DNA of 12,702 bases from DASWRT01 sp036403035 (GCA_036403035.1 DASWRT010000352.1:1-12702); one strand, 5' to 3'; positions 1 through 7,073 are shown, counted from the first letter of the stretch. Notes: generated by a model from the letters alone, not told the origin. Made by a program: numbers and translations.

Positions 1-938
1 TCTCGTTCCTCTTCGGAGAGCGGGGCCACAATGCGATCGAGGGCGGCCACCACGGCCGGGCGCAGTTTTCGCCGTATATCGAGGCCGCTCTGAGTAAGCC
101 TGAAGGCGCGGGGTTGTCTGCCGCCGGTGCTCGGTGTTGCCTCGACGAACGCCCGAGCCTGAAGCCGCTTTAGGACATTGGCTGTTGTCCTGAGGTCGAT
201 GCCAACCCGCGCCGCCAGCCGCTGCTGATCGATCCCAGGAGCATCTTCGAGTGATGCGAGCGCGGAGTACTCAACCACGGTCAAGCTCTCCGTTCTTGTG
301 ATCTCAAATAGCTCGTGGTGGCACACGTCGTAAAAGCGCCGCGCCAGATGGGCCTCGATGCGACGGTGAATGGAGGGAATAGCGCCCGAATGCGAGTGGC
401 TGAGCGGACGAACCAAATAAGCGCCAATCGGTGAGTCAACATTCTTGACGAGTTGCGGCCCGAGGTCTTCGAAGGTCAAAGGCACTGCCCGGTGGGTAAA
501 CTGATGGGCGGTATCTGACAGACAAACCGCGCCGGGCGCTGCTACCCCTTGCATCCGTGCGGCGATGTTCACGGCATCTCCGAACAGATCGCCGCTCCTG
601 ACCATGACCTCGCCCACATGTATCCCGACACGGAACCGGATTCGGCGCTCCTCCGGCACTTCTTCATTCATGGCGGCCACCCGGTCTTGGAGGCCGAGCG
701 CGCACTGCAGCGCGTCTACGGCACTCGGAAACTCGGCCAAGATGCTGTCGCCCGCGGTGTTGGCAATTCGACCGCCATGCTGTGCGATGAGACGATCGGT
801 GATGTCACGACACGCGCTGAGCAGGCGCAACGTGGCCGCCTCGTCGGCGTTCATGAGGCGCGTGTAACCCTCCACGTCGGCGCAGAAGATCGCGGCAAGG
901 CGTCGTTGGCCGGTCGAAGTGGGGAGATACGCTGCCAT
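1..938 (-). CDS. Class III adenylate/guanylate cyclase fused to a MarR-type winged helix (partial, C-terminus beyond window)
   Basis: Reverse-strand translation from the ATG at 936-938 gives 312 residues with no stop, running off the left edge. Residues 10-178 form a class III cyclase catalytic domain. Metal-binding aspartates are D21 (in FCADVEGYTRL) and D64 (in NTAGDS), the adenine-type aspartate is D117, and the transition-state pair is N124 and R128 (VNIAAR). The usual substrate lysine four residues before the second metal aspartate is N60. Residues 195-312 resemble a MarR repressor: a helix, a winged helix-turn-helix (LAARVGIDLRTTANVLKRL), a wing region and the MarR-like ending APLSEEER. 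The start is supported by AAGG six bases upstream. The protein probably makes cAMP and may bind DNA or use the MarR fold as a sensor; that coupling is inference. It is not obviously linked to the catabolic genes, from which the insertion sequences separate it. Confidence 0.88.
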   Translation of the reverse strand, partial: MAAYLPTSTGQRRLAAIFCADVEGYTRLMNADEAATLRLLSACRDITDRLIAQHGGRIANTAGDSILAEFPSAVDALQCALGLQDRVAAMNEEVPEERRIRFRVGIHVGEVMVRSGDLFGDAVNIAARMQGVAAPGAVCLSDTAHQFTHRAVPLTFEDLGPQLVKNVDSPIGAYLVRPLSHSHSGAIPSIHRRIEAHLARRFYDVCHHELFEITRTESLTVVEYSALASLEDAPGIDQQRLAARVGIDLRTTANVLKRLQARAFVEATPSTGGRQPRAFRLTQSGLDIRRKLRPAVVAALDRIVAPLSEEER

Positions 939-1036
939 AAATCGCCTTGGTCGAGTCTCCGAAGCCGTCCCTTACAAGCCGAAAAGCGGTTGCTAGGGGA
1001 GCGTCGAAGCATGCTTTGCAGACATCGAGGACCGGT

Positions 1037-1919
1037 GAGTTCTCGAAGCCGTCGTGGCTCCCAGGGAGGAGAAACCAGTTCAGGAACCGCGATGTGGACC
1101 CCGATTACCCGTCAGCAGCATAGCCGAGCGGGACTGCGCTACGCGAGCGATCTAACCGATGCCGAATGGGCGCTCCTCAAGCCACTTCTTCCACCACCCC
1201 GCGATCGGGGCAGACCTCGCTCTTGGCCGCTGCGGGAGGTAGTCAATGCGGTCTTCTACAACATGCGCGCGGGCTGCCCATGGCGGCTCCTCCCGCGCGA
1301 GTTCCCGCCTTGCCGTACGGTCTACCGCTGGTTCGCCGCTTGGCGCGATACGGGCCTCTTCGAGCAGATGAACCACAATTTGGTCATGGCAGATCGGGAG
1401 CGATCGGGGCGGGAGGCGAGCCCGACCGCCGCGGTGATGGACAGCCAGTCGGTCAAGACCACCGAGAGCGGCGGCCCCCGTGGCTATGACGCCGCAAAGA
1501 AGGTAACAGGGCGCAAGCGCCATGCCCTTGTGGACACAGATGGACGAGTGCTCATGCTCGTGCCGCACGCGGCAAGCGTCCAGGACCGCGACGCCGCAGG
1601 GGCGGTGCTGCGGGCCTCCCGTCGCCCGTTCCCATTTGTTGAGCGCGTGTTCGCCGACACGGCCTACGTCGGTGATCGCGTGAACACCGCAACGAGCATT
1701 GCAGTCGAGATCGTGAGGAGGCGGCCTGACCAGATCGGCTTCACCGTCCACGCCAGACGGTGGGTGGCCGAGCGCCTGTTTGCGTGGATCGGGCGCAACC
1801 GGCGGCTCGCCAAAGACTTCGAGGCCACTATCGCCTCGGCAACCGCCTTCCTCTACGCAGCCTCGGTCCTCCTTCTCACCCGCAGGCTCGCCAAGCCATG
1901 AATTCCGAGACAGACACTC
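1037..1919 (+). mobile_element. IS5-family insertion sequence 1 (ends tentative)
   Basis: An intact IS5-type transposase gene (1092-1901) defines the element. The proposed ends are weak inverted repeats. The left end reads GAGTTCTCGAAGCC from 1037. The right end, read inward on the minus strand from 1919, is GAGTGTCTGTCTCGGAATTC; the two align only with a gap. The resulting length of about 880 bp is normal for compact IS5-family elements with a 270-residue transposase. No target duplication is visible. A second GAGTCTCCGAAGCC sequence at 953-966 is an alternative left end. Confidence 0.4.
1092..1901 (+). CDS. IS5-family transposase (DDE), insertion sequence 1
   Basis: This 269-residue protein is a full-length IS5-family transposase. 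Residues 18-90 form the N-terminal region (LTDAEWALLKPLLPPP, then a helical part with GCPWRLLPREFPP). The DDE catalytic domain follows, with D117 in MDSQSVKTT, D189 in FADTAYVGD and E227 in VAERLFAWIGRNRRL. The conserved GYDAAKKVTGRKRH segment lies between the first two acids. It would bind its own inverted repeats and carry out cut-and-paste transposition. The frame is open upstream to 549, but that stretch is antisense to the cyclase gene. The ATG at 1092 is chosen because family homology begins just after it and AGGA lies about seven bases upstream. All catalytic acids are present and no frameshift is seen, so it may be active. Confidence 0.92.
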   Translation: MWTPITRQQHSRAGLRYASDLTDAEWALLKPLLPPPRDRGRPRSWPLREVVNAVFYNMRAGCPWRLLPREFPPCRTVYRWFAAWRDTGLFEQMNHNLVMADRERSGREASPTAAVMDSQSVKTTESGGPRGYDAAKKVTGRKRHALVDTDGRVLMLVPHAASVQDRDAAGAVLRASRRPFPFVERVFADTAYVGDRVNTATSIAVEIVRRRPDQIGFTVHARRWVAERLFAWIGRNRRLAKDFEATIASATAFLYAASVLLLTRRLAKP

Positions 1920-1975
1920 AGTCGAAAGCGCCGGATACTGCCGACGAAGCCCCGCCATCGGCGCAACGTTCCGCG

Positions 1976-1979
1976 TTAA
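1976..1979. repeat. Target-site copy, left of insertion sequence 2 (TTAA)
   Basis: TTAA lies directly outside the left inverted repeat and pairs with CTAA at 3317-3320. Both fit the YTAR target known for many IS5-family elements. They differ at the first base, so the duplication is either imperfect or only three bases (TAA). Confidence 0.5.
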
Positions 1980-1994
1980 CAGGCTGCGGAAAAA
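1980..1994. repeat. Left terminal inverted repeat of insertion sequence 2
   Basis: CAGGCTGCGGAAAAA is matched at 14 of 15 positions by the reverse complement of 3302-3316. Confidence 0.85.
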
Positions 1995-2126
1995 TTCGAG
2001 TTTGCGGTCCCTTTCCCGCTGGCTGTGCTTGAAAAGCGGGCGGTAGCCACTGGTGTTTGGCCGCTCGGGCGGCCGGTTTTTCCGGAGTCTGCCGATTTGC
2101 CGGCAGACTCCGGTCCGGGCCACGCC

Positions 2127-3233
2127 TCATCCGGCCTCTGCGGCCATCAGCCTCGGCAGCCGGATCAGGTTGTAGGCGGCCGCGGTCAGCGTGAACATCC
2201 AGCCGACGCGCCGGGTCCCATGATGCCGTGTCTTGCGCAGGTTGCCGGTAGTCTTCATCCAGCCGAACACCTCTTCGATCCGCTTTCGGATGCGCAGGCT
2301 GATCTGATATCCGGGGTGGCGGGTGGTGCGCCCGTCGATCGACGGGCGGCGCCGCTTGCCGGTCTTGGTGACGTGATCGTCCCGGGCGATGTGCGGGGTG
2401 ATCCGGCGCTCGCGCAACGCCGCGACGAACTCGCGCACGTCGAAGGCCTTGTCGGCGCCGAGGGTGATCCGGCGCCGACCGCTCTCCAACTGGTCGACCA
2501 TCGCCAGTGCGGCCTCGCGCTCGGCCGTGCCGGTCGCCTGGGTCAGCGTGGCGGCGACGACCAGTCCGTTGCGGTTCTCCATCAGCACATGTCCCATGAA
2601 GGCCATGCGCGAGGACTGACCGTTGCTCTTGCGGTACAGCCGGGCGTCGGGATCGGTGGTCGAGGCGTGGGTCTGGTTGGAGCGCGTCTCGCCATGGAAG
2701 TCGCGTGCAGCGTTGCGCCCCGGCCCCGGCGGCTCGTCGCTGCCGTCCTTGCGGCGGAAGCTCTTGAGCGAGGCCCAAGCGTCGATCAGCGTGCCGTCCA
2801 CCGAGAAATGCTCGTCCGACAGCAGGTTCCGGTCGCGCGCCTGCGCCACCACCGCGGCCAGGAACCGCACCGCGACCTCCCCGGCGAGCAACCGCTCGCG
2901 GTTCTTGGTGAACACGCTGACGTCCCAGATCGGCGCGTCCACCGACAGGCCGACGAACCAGCGGAACAGCAGGTTGTAATCCAATTGCTCCATCAACTGT
3001 CGCTCGGAGCGGACCGAATAGAACGCTTGCAGCAGCAGCGCCCGCAGCAGCTTCTCCGGCGGGATCGAGGGGCGACCCACCGTCGCGTACAGCGTCTCGA
3101 ACGCAGGCGACAGAACCTTCAGCGCCTCATCGACGAGAGCGCGGATCGGCCGTAACGGATGTCCCGCCGGCACCCGAGCCTCGCAGCTCACATACGAAAA
3201 CAGCCCTTCCGTCTGAACATCGCTGCCGCGCAT
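2127..3233 (-). CDS. IS5-family transposase (DDE), insertion sequence 2
   Basis: This 368-residue transposase has the IS5/InsH-type N-terminal domain at about 15-125 (HPLRPIRALVDEAL, then GRPSIPPEKLLRALLLQAFY and RSERQLMEQLDYNLLFRWFV). The DDE nuclease domain follows, with D146 in FSVDGTLIDAW, D261 in LGADKAFDV and the acidic E320/E321 in RIEEVFGWMKT. The length and all three acidic positions look intact. It mobilises the surrounding element by cut-and-paste transposition. It is only distantly like the transposase at 1092-1901, so the two elements arrived independently rather than by duplication. The start at 3233 gives the expected N-terminus; the upstream ribosome-binding sequence is weak, as is common in insertion sequences. 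Confidence 0.93.
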   Translation of the reverse strand: MRGSDVQTEGLFSYVSCEARVPAGHPLRPIRALVDEALKVLSPAFETLYATVGRPSIPPEKLLRALLLQAFYSVRSERQLMEQLDYNLLFRWFVGLSVDAPIWDVSVFTKNRERLLAGEVAVRFLAAVVAQARDRNLLSDEHFSVDGTLIDAWASLKSFRRKDGSDEPPGPGRNAARDFHGETRSNQTHASTTDPDARLYRKSNGQSSRMAFMGHVLMENRNGLVVAATLTQATGTAEREAALAMVDQLESGRRRITLGADKAFDVREFVAALRERRITPHIARDDHVTKTGKRRRPSIDGRTTRHPGYQISLRIRKRIEEVFGWMKTTGNLRKTRHHGTRRVGWMFTLTAAAYNLIRLPRLMAAEAG

Positions 3234-3301
3234 GCCGACCCTGACCCCGCCTCCGTCGATGACCGGCGAATCGAATCATAGATCGCGCTCAGGTTGAAGG
3301 G

Positions 3302-3316
3302 TTTTTCCGCAACCTG
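3302..3316. repeat. Right terminal inverted repeat of insertion sequence 2
   Basis: TTTTTCCGCAACCTG is the inverted copy of 1980-1994 with one mismatch. Confidence 0.85.
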
Positions 3317-3320
3317 CTAA
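3317..3320. repeat. Target-site copy, right of insertion sequence 2 (CTAA), overlapping the ligase stop codon
   Basis: CTAA abuts the right inverted repeat. Bases 3317-3319 are the TAG stop of the ligase gene on the minus strand. Joining the sequence at 3321 to the left-hand TTAA would give an in-frame TAA stop at the same codon, so the insertion kept the protein intact. Confidence 0.55.
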
Positions 3321-4906
3321 TCCCGCTGCAGTCCTCCACTGCCCGTCCCGCTCGCCGCAATCTCCGCGAGCTTGTGCTTGAGGATCTTGCCCGTCGAGCT
3401 GGCGGGCAGGGCGTCGATCAGGACGATCTCGCCCGGCCGCTTGTACGGGGCGAGCCGCTCCGCGAGGAAGGCGGCGAGCGCCGCGGTGTCGATCGGCACG
3501 CCCGGCGCCGCCTGGACGAAGGCGACGACCTCCTCGTTGCCGTCGGCGACCCTGCGGCCGACCACCGCCGACTGCGTCACGCCGGGATAGGCGTTGAGCG
3601 CCGCCTCGACCTCCGGCGGATAGACATTGAAGCCGGAACGGATGATCAGCTCGCGCGTCCGGCCGACGATCCACAGGCCGCCGTCCGCATCGAAGCGCGC
3701 GAGGTCGCGGGTGTTGAGCCAGCCCTCGCCGTCGATCGCGGCGGCGGTCTCCTCGGGCGCCCTGTAGTAGCCCTTCATCGTGCCGGGGCCGCGCACCCAC
3801 AGCTCGCCGACGGCGCCGGACGGGACCGTAGCACGGGTCCTGGGATCGACCAGCCTCGCCTCGATGCCCGGCAGCAGCGGCCCGTTCGAGCAGTCCCGCC
3901 GCGGCGGCGCGTCGATGCGCGTCTGCGAGACGGTCGGTCCGCTCTCGCTGAGTCCGTAGCCGTTGTTGAGCGTCAGGCCGAACGCCGCCTCGACCTCGTC
4001 CTTCAGCGCGTGGTCGAGCGGCGCGCCGCCGGACGAGAGATAGCGCAGCGACCAGTTGCGCCGCTCGGCTTCGCCGCCGGCGGATCGCATGTGCTCCAGC
4101 AGCTTCGCGTACATCGCCGGGACGCCCTGGAAGACGGTGAGTCCCTCCTCGGCGAAGGCGCGCAGCACCGCGGCGGGTTCGAAGCGGGGCATCAGCCGCA
4201 GGCAACCGCCGGCAACCATCGTGCCGAGGAACATCGACGCGAAGCCGAACACGTGCGAGATCGGCAGCAGCCCGCAGACCCGGTCGGCGCGGTGGAGGGC
4301 GCGCAGGCTGCCGGAAACCGTGGCGACGAACATCAGGTTGCGATGCGTCAGCATCACGCCCTTCGGGCTGCCGGTCGTGCCGGAGGTGTAGATCAGCGCC
4401 GCGACCTGCTGCGCCGGGTCCGCCGCCACCGGCTCCGGTTCCGCGCGCTCGTTGAGCGGTCCGACCCCGACCGGGCCGAGCATGCCCATCTCCTCGACCG
4501 CCGCGCCGTGCCGCTTGGCATGCTCCGCGGCCTGCGGCGAGACCTCGACGGTGTAGAGCACGCGGCGGGCGCCGCAATGATCGCGGATTGCGTCGATCTC
4601 GCTCGCCGAGAGGCGGGCGTTGACGATCGCCGCCCACGCGTCCAGCTCGCTCGCCGCCATGATGAGCGAGACCAGCGCGAGGCCGTTCTCGTTGACGATC
4701 ATCACCCGGTCGCCGGGCCGAACGCCGAGCGCCGCGAGACGGTCGCGCGCCGTTTCGACGGCACGGGCAAACTCGGCGTAGGACCAGCTCCGCCCGGCGT
4801 CGCCGAGCAGCGCCGGCGCGTCCGGCGTCTCGACGGCCCAGCGCCGCGTCACCGGGTGCGAGATGCGCGCCGGCAGCCCGGCCAGGGTCTCCTCTATCGG
4901 CCGCAT
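3317..4906 (-). CDS. AMP-forming acyl-CoA ligase (ANL superfamily)
   Basis: This 529-residue enzyme should activate a carboxylic acid with ATP and CoA through an acyl-adenylate. The P-loop YTSGTTGSPKG is at 173-183, the adenine-binding motif NGYGLSE at 315-321 and GELWVRGPGTMKGYY at 367-381. The hinge and C-terminal domain start near D401 (TRDLARFDADG, then GRTRELIIRSGFNVYPPEVE). The catalytic lysine is probably K507 in STGKILK. Length is normal for the family. The ATG at 4906 overlaps the end of the acyl-CoA dehydrogenase gene by 13 bases and has no strong ribosome-binding site, which points to translational coupling. The reading frame continues open upstream to 6526, but that part is antisense noise within GC-rich DNA. 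The substrate cannot be read from sequence; aromatic, alicyclic or medium-chain acids are plausible. The stop codon lies in an IS target site. Confidence 0.93.
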   Translation of the reverse strand: MRPIEETLAGLPARISHPVTRRWAVETPDAPALLGDAGRSWSYAEFARAVETARDRLAALGVRPGDRVMIVNENGLALVSLIMAASELDAWAAIVNARLSASEIDAIRDHCGARRVLYTVEVSPQAAEHAKRHGAAVEEMGMLGPVGVGPLNERAEPEPVAADPAQQVAALIYTSGTTGSPKGVMLTHRNLMFVATVSGSLRALHRADRVCGLLPISHVFGFASMFLGTMVAGGCLRLMPRFEPAAVLRAFAEEGLTVFQGVPAMYAKLLEHMRSAGGEAERRNWSLRYLSSGGAPLDHALKDEVEAAFGLTLNNGYGLSESGPTVSQTRIDAPPRRDCSNGPLLPGIEARLVDPRTRATVPSGAVGELWVRGPGTMKGYYRAPEETAAAIDGEGWLNTRDLARFDADGGLWIVGRTRELIIRSGFNVYPPEVEAALNAYPGVTQSAVVGRRVADGNEEVVAFVQAAPGVPIDTAALAAFLAERLAPYKRPGEIVLIDALPASSTGKILKHKLAEIAASGTGSGGLQRD

Positions 4907-6060
4907 TCGTAGCCCGCGTCGCGCAGCATGTTGCGGGCGATCACGATCTGCTGGATCTGCGTCGTGCCCTCGTAGAGGCGGAACAGCCGCACGTCGCGGT
5001 AGAAGCGCTCGACCGCATAGTCGGCGATGTAGCCCGCGCCGCCATGGACCTGCACGGCGCGGTCGGCGACGCGGCCGACCATCTCCGAGCAGAACATCTT
5101 GCAGCACGCGGCCTCGGTGCTGATGATTTCGCCCGCATCCTTGCGGCGCGAGGCGTCCGTCACCATCGCGCGGCCGGCATACGCCTCGGCGCGGCTGTCG
5201 GCGAGCATCGCCTGGACGAGCTGGAACTCGCCGATCGGCTTGCCGAACTGCTGCCGCTCGATCGCGTAGCGGACGGCGTCGCGGATCAGCCGCTCGGCGA
5301 CGCCGACGCAGACCGCCGAGATGTGCAGCCGGCCGCGGTCCAGCACCTTCATCGCCGTCTTGAAGCCCTGGCCCTCGCGGCCGCCGAGCAGCGCCTCGCG
5401 CGGCACCCGGCAATCCTCGAAGATCACGTCGGCGGTGTGCGCGCCCTTCTGGCCCATCTTCCGGTCGACCTTGCCGATCGTGATGCCGGGCGTGCCGGCC
5501 TCGACGAGGAAGGCGGAGATGCCGCCGGCGCCCTTGTTCGACGGGTCGGTGCGCGCCATCACGGTGAAGAGCCCGGCTTCCGGCGCGTTGGTGATGTACC
5601 GCTTGGTGCCGTTCAGCACGTAATGATCGCCGTCGAGCCGCGCCGAGGTCTTGAGGCTGGCCGGGTCGGAGCCGGCGTTCGGCTCGGTCAGTGCGAAGGA
5701 GCCGATGATCTCGCCGGAGGCCAGCTTCGGCAGGTATTTCCGCTTCTGCTCCTCGGTCCCGTCGATCACGATGCCCTGGCTGCCGATGCCGTTGTTGGTG
5801 CCGATCACCGAACGGAAGGCCGGCGAGGTCTGGCCCAGCACGAAGGCGACCTGCACCTCCTCGCTCATCGTCAGGCCGAGCCCGCCATACTCGGTCGGCG
5901 ACGACAGCCCGAACAGGCCCATCGCCCGCATCTCGTCGATGATCTCCGGCGGCACCTCGTCGGTCTCGGCGACGCGGTCCTCGTTCGGGATCAGCCGTTC
6001 GCGCACGAAGCGGTCGATCGAGGCGAGGAGCTGGTCCAGCGTTTCCTTGTCGAGCGCCAT
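4894..6060 (-). CDS. Acyl-CoA dehydrogenase (FAD-dependent)
   Basis: This 388-residue flavoenzyme should introduce a 2,3 double bond into an acyl-CoA and pass electrons to electron-transfer flavoprotein. The N-terminal helical domain covers about 1-115. The middle beta domain has FALTEPNAGSDPASLKT (about 122-138) and YVLNGTKRYITNA. The C-terminal helical domain has the signatures RLHISAVCVGVAERL, RQQFGKPIGEFQ and QVHGGAGY. The catalytic base is E364 in LYEGTTQIQ, the usual position for short- and medium-chain members. A strong GGAGG lies seven bases before the ATG at 6060. It sits 42 bases after the regulator gene and overlaps the ligase gene, so the three are probably one transcript. It may act on the ligase's product; the acyl group is unknown. 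Confidence 0.94.
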   Translation of the reverse strand: MALDKETLDQLLASIDRFVRERLIPNEDRVAETDEVPPEIIDEMRAMGLFGLSSPTEYGGLGLTMSEEVQVAFVLGQTSPAFRSVIGTNNGIGSQGIVIDGTEEQKRKYLPKLASGEIIGSFALTEPNAGSDPASLKTSARLDGDHYVLNGTKRYITNAPEAGLFTVMARTDPSNKGAGGISAFLVEAGTPGITIGKVDRKMGQKGAHTADVIFEDCRVPREALLGGREGQGFKTAMKVLDRGRLHISAVCVGVAERLIRDAVRYAIERQQFGKPIGEFQLVQAMLADSRAEAYAGRAMVTDASRRKDAGEIISTEAACCKMFCSEMVGRVADRAVQVHGGAGYIADYAVERFYRDVRLFRLYEGTTQIQQIVIARNMLRDAGYECGR

Positions 6061-6102
6061 GTCTTTCCTCCGTTCGGACCTGTTTTTGAAAACCCGCTGC
6101 GA

Positions 6103-6981
6103 CTACCGCCGCCGGTTCAGCGCCGCCTGGATCTCGCGCACCAGGGCGGCAAGGCGCGGACCGATCTCGGCGTCGAGCCGCTGGCGCGGCAGCCGGAAGG
6201 CCGGGCCGCCGCAGTTCAGCGCGAGGATGCCGGCGCCGTCCGGCAGCACGAGCGGCGCGCCGGCCGCGTACACGTCCGGCTGCCAGTCGCCCGCCGAGAG
6301 CGTGAAGCCGCGAGTCTTCACATCTTCGACCGCCTGCTCGATGCCGGAAAGGATCGCCTGTAGCCGCCGGTCGTCGCCAGCTTCCTGCCGTGCGATCTCG
6401 CCGACCAGCCGGGCGCGCTCCGCCGCCGGGAGGGCGGCGAGGTAGGCGCGTCCCATCGCCGTCGTCGCGAGCGGGACCGTCGAGCCGAGATCGAGGCTCA
6501 GCGTCAGCGCGCCGCCGCCGCGGCAATGCTCGACATAGACCATCGAGAGCCCGTCGCGGCTGCCGAGCGATACGGAGGCGTCGACGCGGTCGGCGAGCGC
6601 CTGCATCAGCGGCCGCGCGGCCTGCCGGATGCCGGCGGCGCCCAGCGCGGCGTAGCCGAGCGACAGCACAGGCGTCCCGAGCCGGTACTTGCCGAGCCGC
6701 TCCGAATGCACGAGGTAGCCGAGCTTGGTGAGCGTGTAGGTGAGGCGCGAAACGGTCGGCTTCGGCAGGCCGGTGCGCGCCGCGATCTCTTGGTTGCCGA
6801 GCAGCCCGCCCCCGCTGTCGTCGGCGCGGAAGGCGCGCAGCACGTCCAGGCCGCGCGCCAGCGCCTCGACGAACTGGCGGTCCTTCTCACCACTGTTGCT
6901 GCCGTTGCTGATGCGGGCAGCACCGCTCGCCGTGGCAGCGCCATCGGCTCTCCACTCCCCGCTCCGGCTGTCCACAGGCAT
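6103..6981 (-). CDS. IclR-family transcriptional regulator
   Basis: This 292-residue protein has an extended polar N-terminus (1-33), an IclR winged helix-turn-helix at about 37-100 (FVEALARGLDVLRAF, with recognition helix LPKPTVSRLTYTL), and an IclR effector-binding domain at about 115-290 (LGSRDGLSMVYVEHC, STVPLATTAMGRAYLAALP, GGPAFRLP). The start at 6981 is supported by GGGAG seven bases upstream. IclR proteins of the PcaR/PcaU/PobR branch control aromatic-acid catabolism. This one is divergent from a PcaF-like thiolase and heads the operon with the dehydrogenase and ligase, so it probably controls both units and itself. The ligand is unknown. The region 7044-7073 is its likely binding site. 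Confidence 0.93.
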   Translation of the reverse strand: MPVDSRSGEWRADGAATASGAARISNGSNSGEKDRQFVEALARGLDVLRAFRADDSGGGLLGNQEIAARTGLPKPTVSRLTYTLTKLGYLVHSERLGKYRLGTPVLSLGYAALGAAGIRQAARPLMQALADRVDASVSLGSRDGLSMVYVEHCRGGGALTLSLDLGSTVPLATTAMGRAYLAALPAAERARLVGEIARQEAGDDRRLQAILSGIEQAVEDVKTRGFTLSAGDWQPDVYAAGAPLVLPDGAGILALNCGGPAFRLPRQRLDAEIGPRLAALVREIQAALNRRR

Positions 6982-7002
6982 CGACGGGCTCCCGGTCGGA
7001 GG

Positions 7003-7031
7003 TTTACAAACTGTACAGCACAGCCTAGGCT
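7003..7031 (+). promoter_or_regulatory. Candidate sigma-70 promoter for the thiolase gene
   Basis: TTTACA (7003-7008) and TAGGCT (7026-7031) are separated by 17 bases. The -35 is close to consensus and the -10 is poor. Transcription would start near 7038, just before the palindromic operator, which would suit repression or roadblock control. Confidence 0.3.
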
Positions 7032-7040
7032 CGGCGTCAA
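7012..7040 (-). promoter_or_regulatory. Candidate promoter for the iclR-dehydrogenase-ligase operon
   Basis: On the minus strand TTGACG (7040-7035) is followed after 17 bases by TGTACA (7017-7012), a good -35 with a weak -10. It overlaps the candidate thiolase promoter on the other strand. The operator at 7044-7073 lies just upstream of its -35, a position suited to activation or autoregulation. Confidence 0.3.
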
Positions 7041-7043
7041 TTC

Positions 7044-7073
7044 TGCGAAATTGAATTTCGCATTGCGGAATTG
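7044..7073. promoter_or_regulatory. Putative IclR operator: 19-bp perfect palindrome plus a third direct half-site
   Basis: TGCGAAATTGAATTTCGCA at 7044-7062 is a perfect palindrome with 9-bp arms around one G. TGCGGAATTG at 7064-7073 repeats the left arm with one mismatch, exactly 20 bp downstream of it, on the same face of the helix. The site lies between the divergent iclR-type and thiolase genes. From memory, the PcaU and PobR operators also consist of a palindrome plus a direct repeat of about 10 bp. The assignment to this regulator is inferred from position and architecture. Confidence 0.65.

Larger units (their letters stand above)
1980..3316 (-). mobile_element. IS5-family insertion sequence 2, complete, about 1337 bp
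   Basis: The element is bounded by 15-bp terminal inverted repeats matching at 14 positions: CAGGCTGCGGAAAAA at 1980-1994 and the complement of CAGGTTGCGGAAAAA at 3302-3316. Flanks are TTAA and CTAA. It encodes one full-length DDE transposase on the minus strand (2127-3233). It lies immediately downstream of the acyl-CoA ligase gene, with the target site overlapping that gene's stop codon. Only about 60 bp separate it from insertion sequence 1. Confidence 0.85.

Noticed and set aside
1007..1016. Palindrome AAGCATGCTT near the start of insertion sequence 1
   Set aside because: A 10-bp palindrome is expected by chance at this scale and nothing around it supports a function.
549..1091. Open frame continuing upstream of the first transposase on the plus strand
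   Set aside because: It is antisense to the cyclase gene, which carries clear catalytic motifs; transposase homology begins only after the ATG at 1092.
3374..4912. 512-codon plus-strand open frame opposite the ligase
   Set aside because: Its composition (Arg, Ala, Asp and His-rich, no motif) is that of an antisense shadow of a GC-rich gene.
4907..6526. Long minus-strand frame upstream of the ligase in the same reading frame
   Set aside because: It overlaps the well-supported acyl-CoA dehydrogenase in another frame and is arginine/alanine-rich without motifs, as expected of a GC-rich shadow frame.
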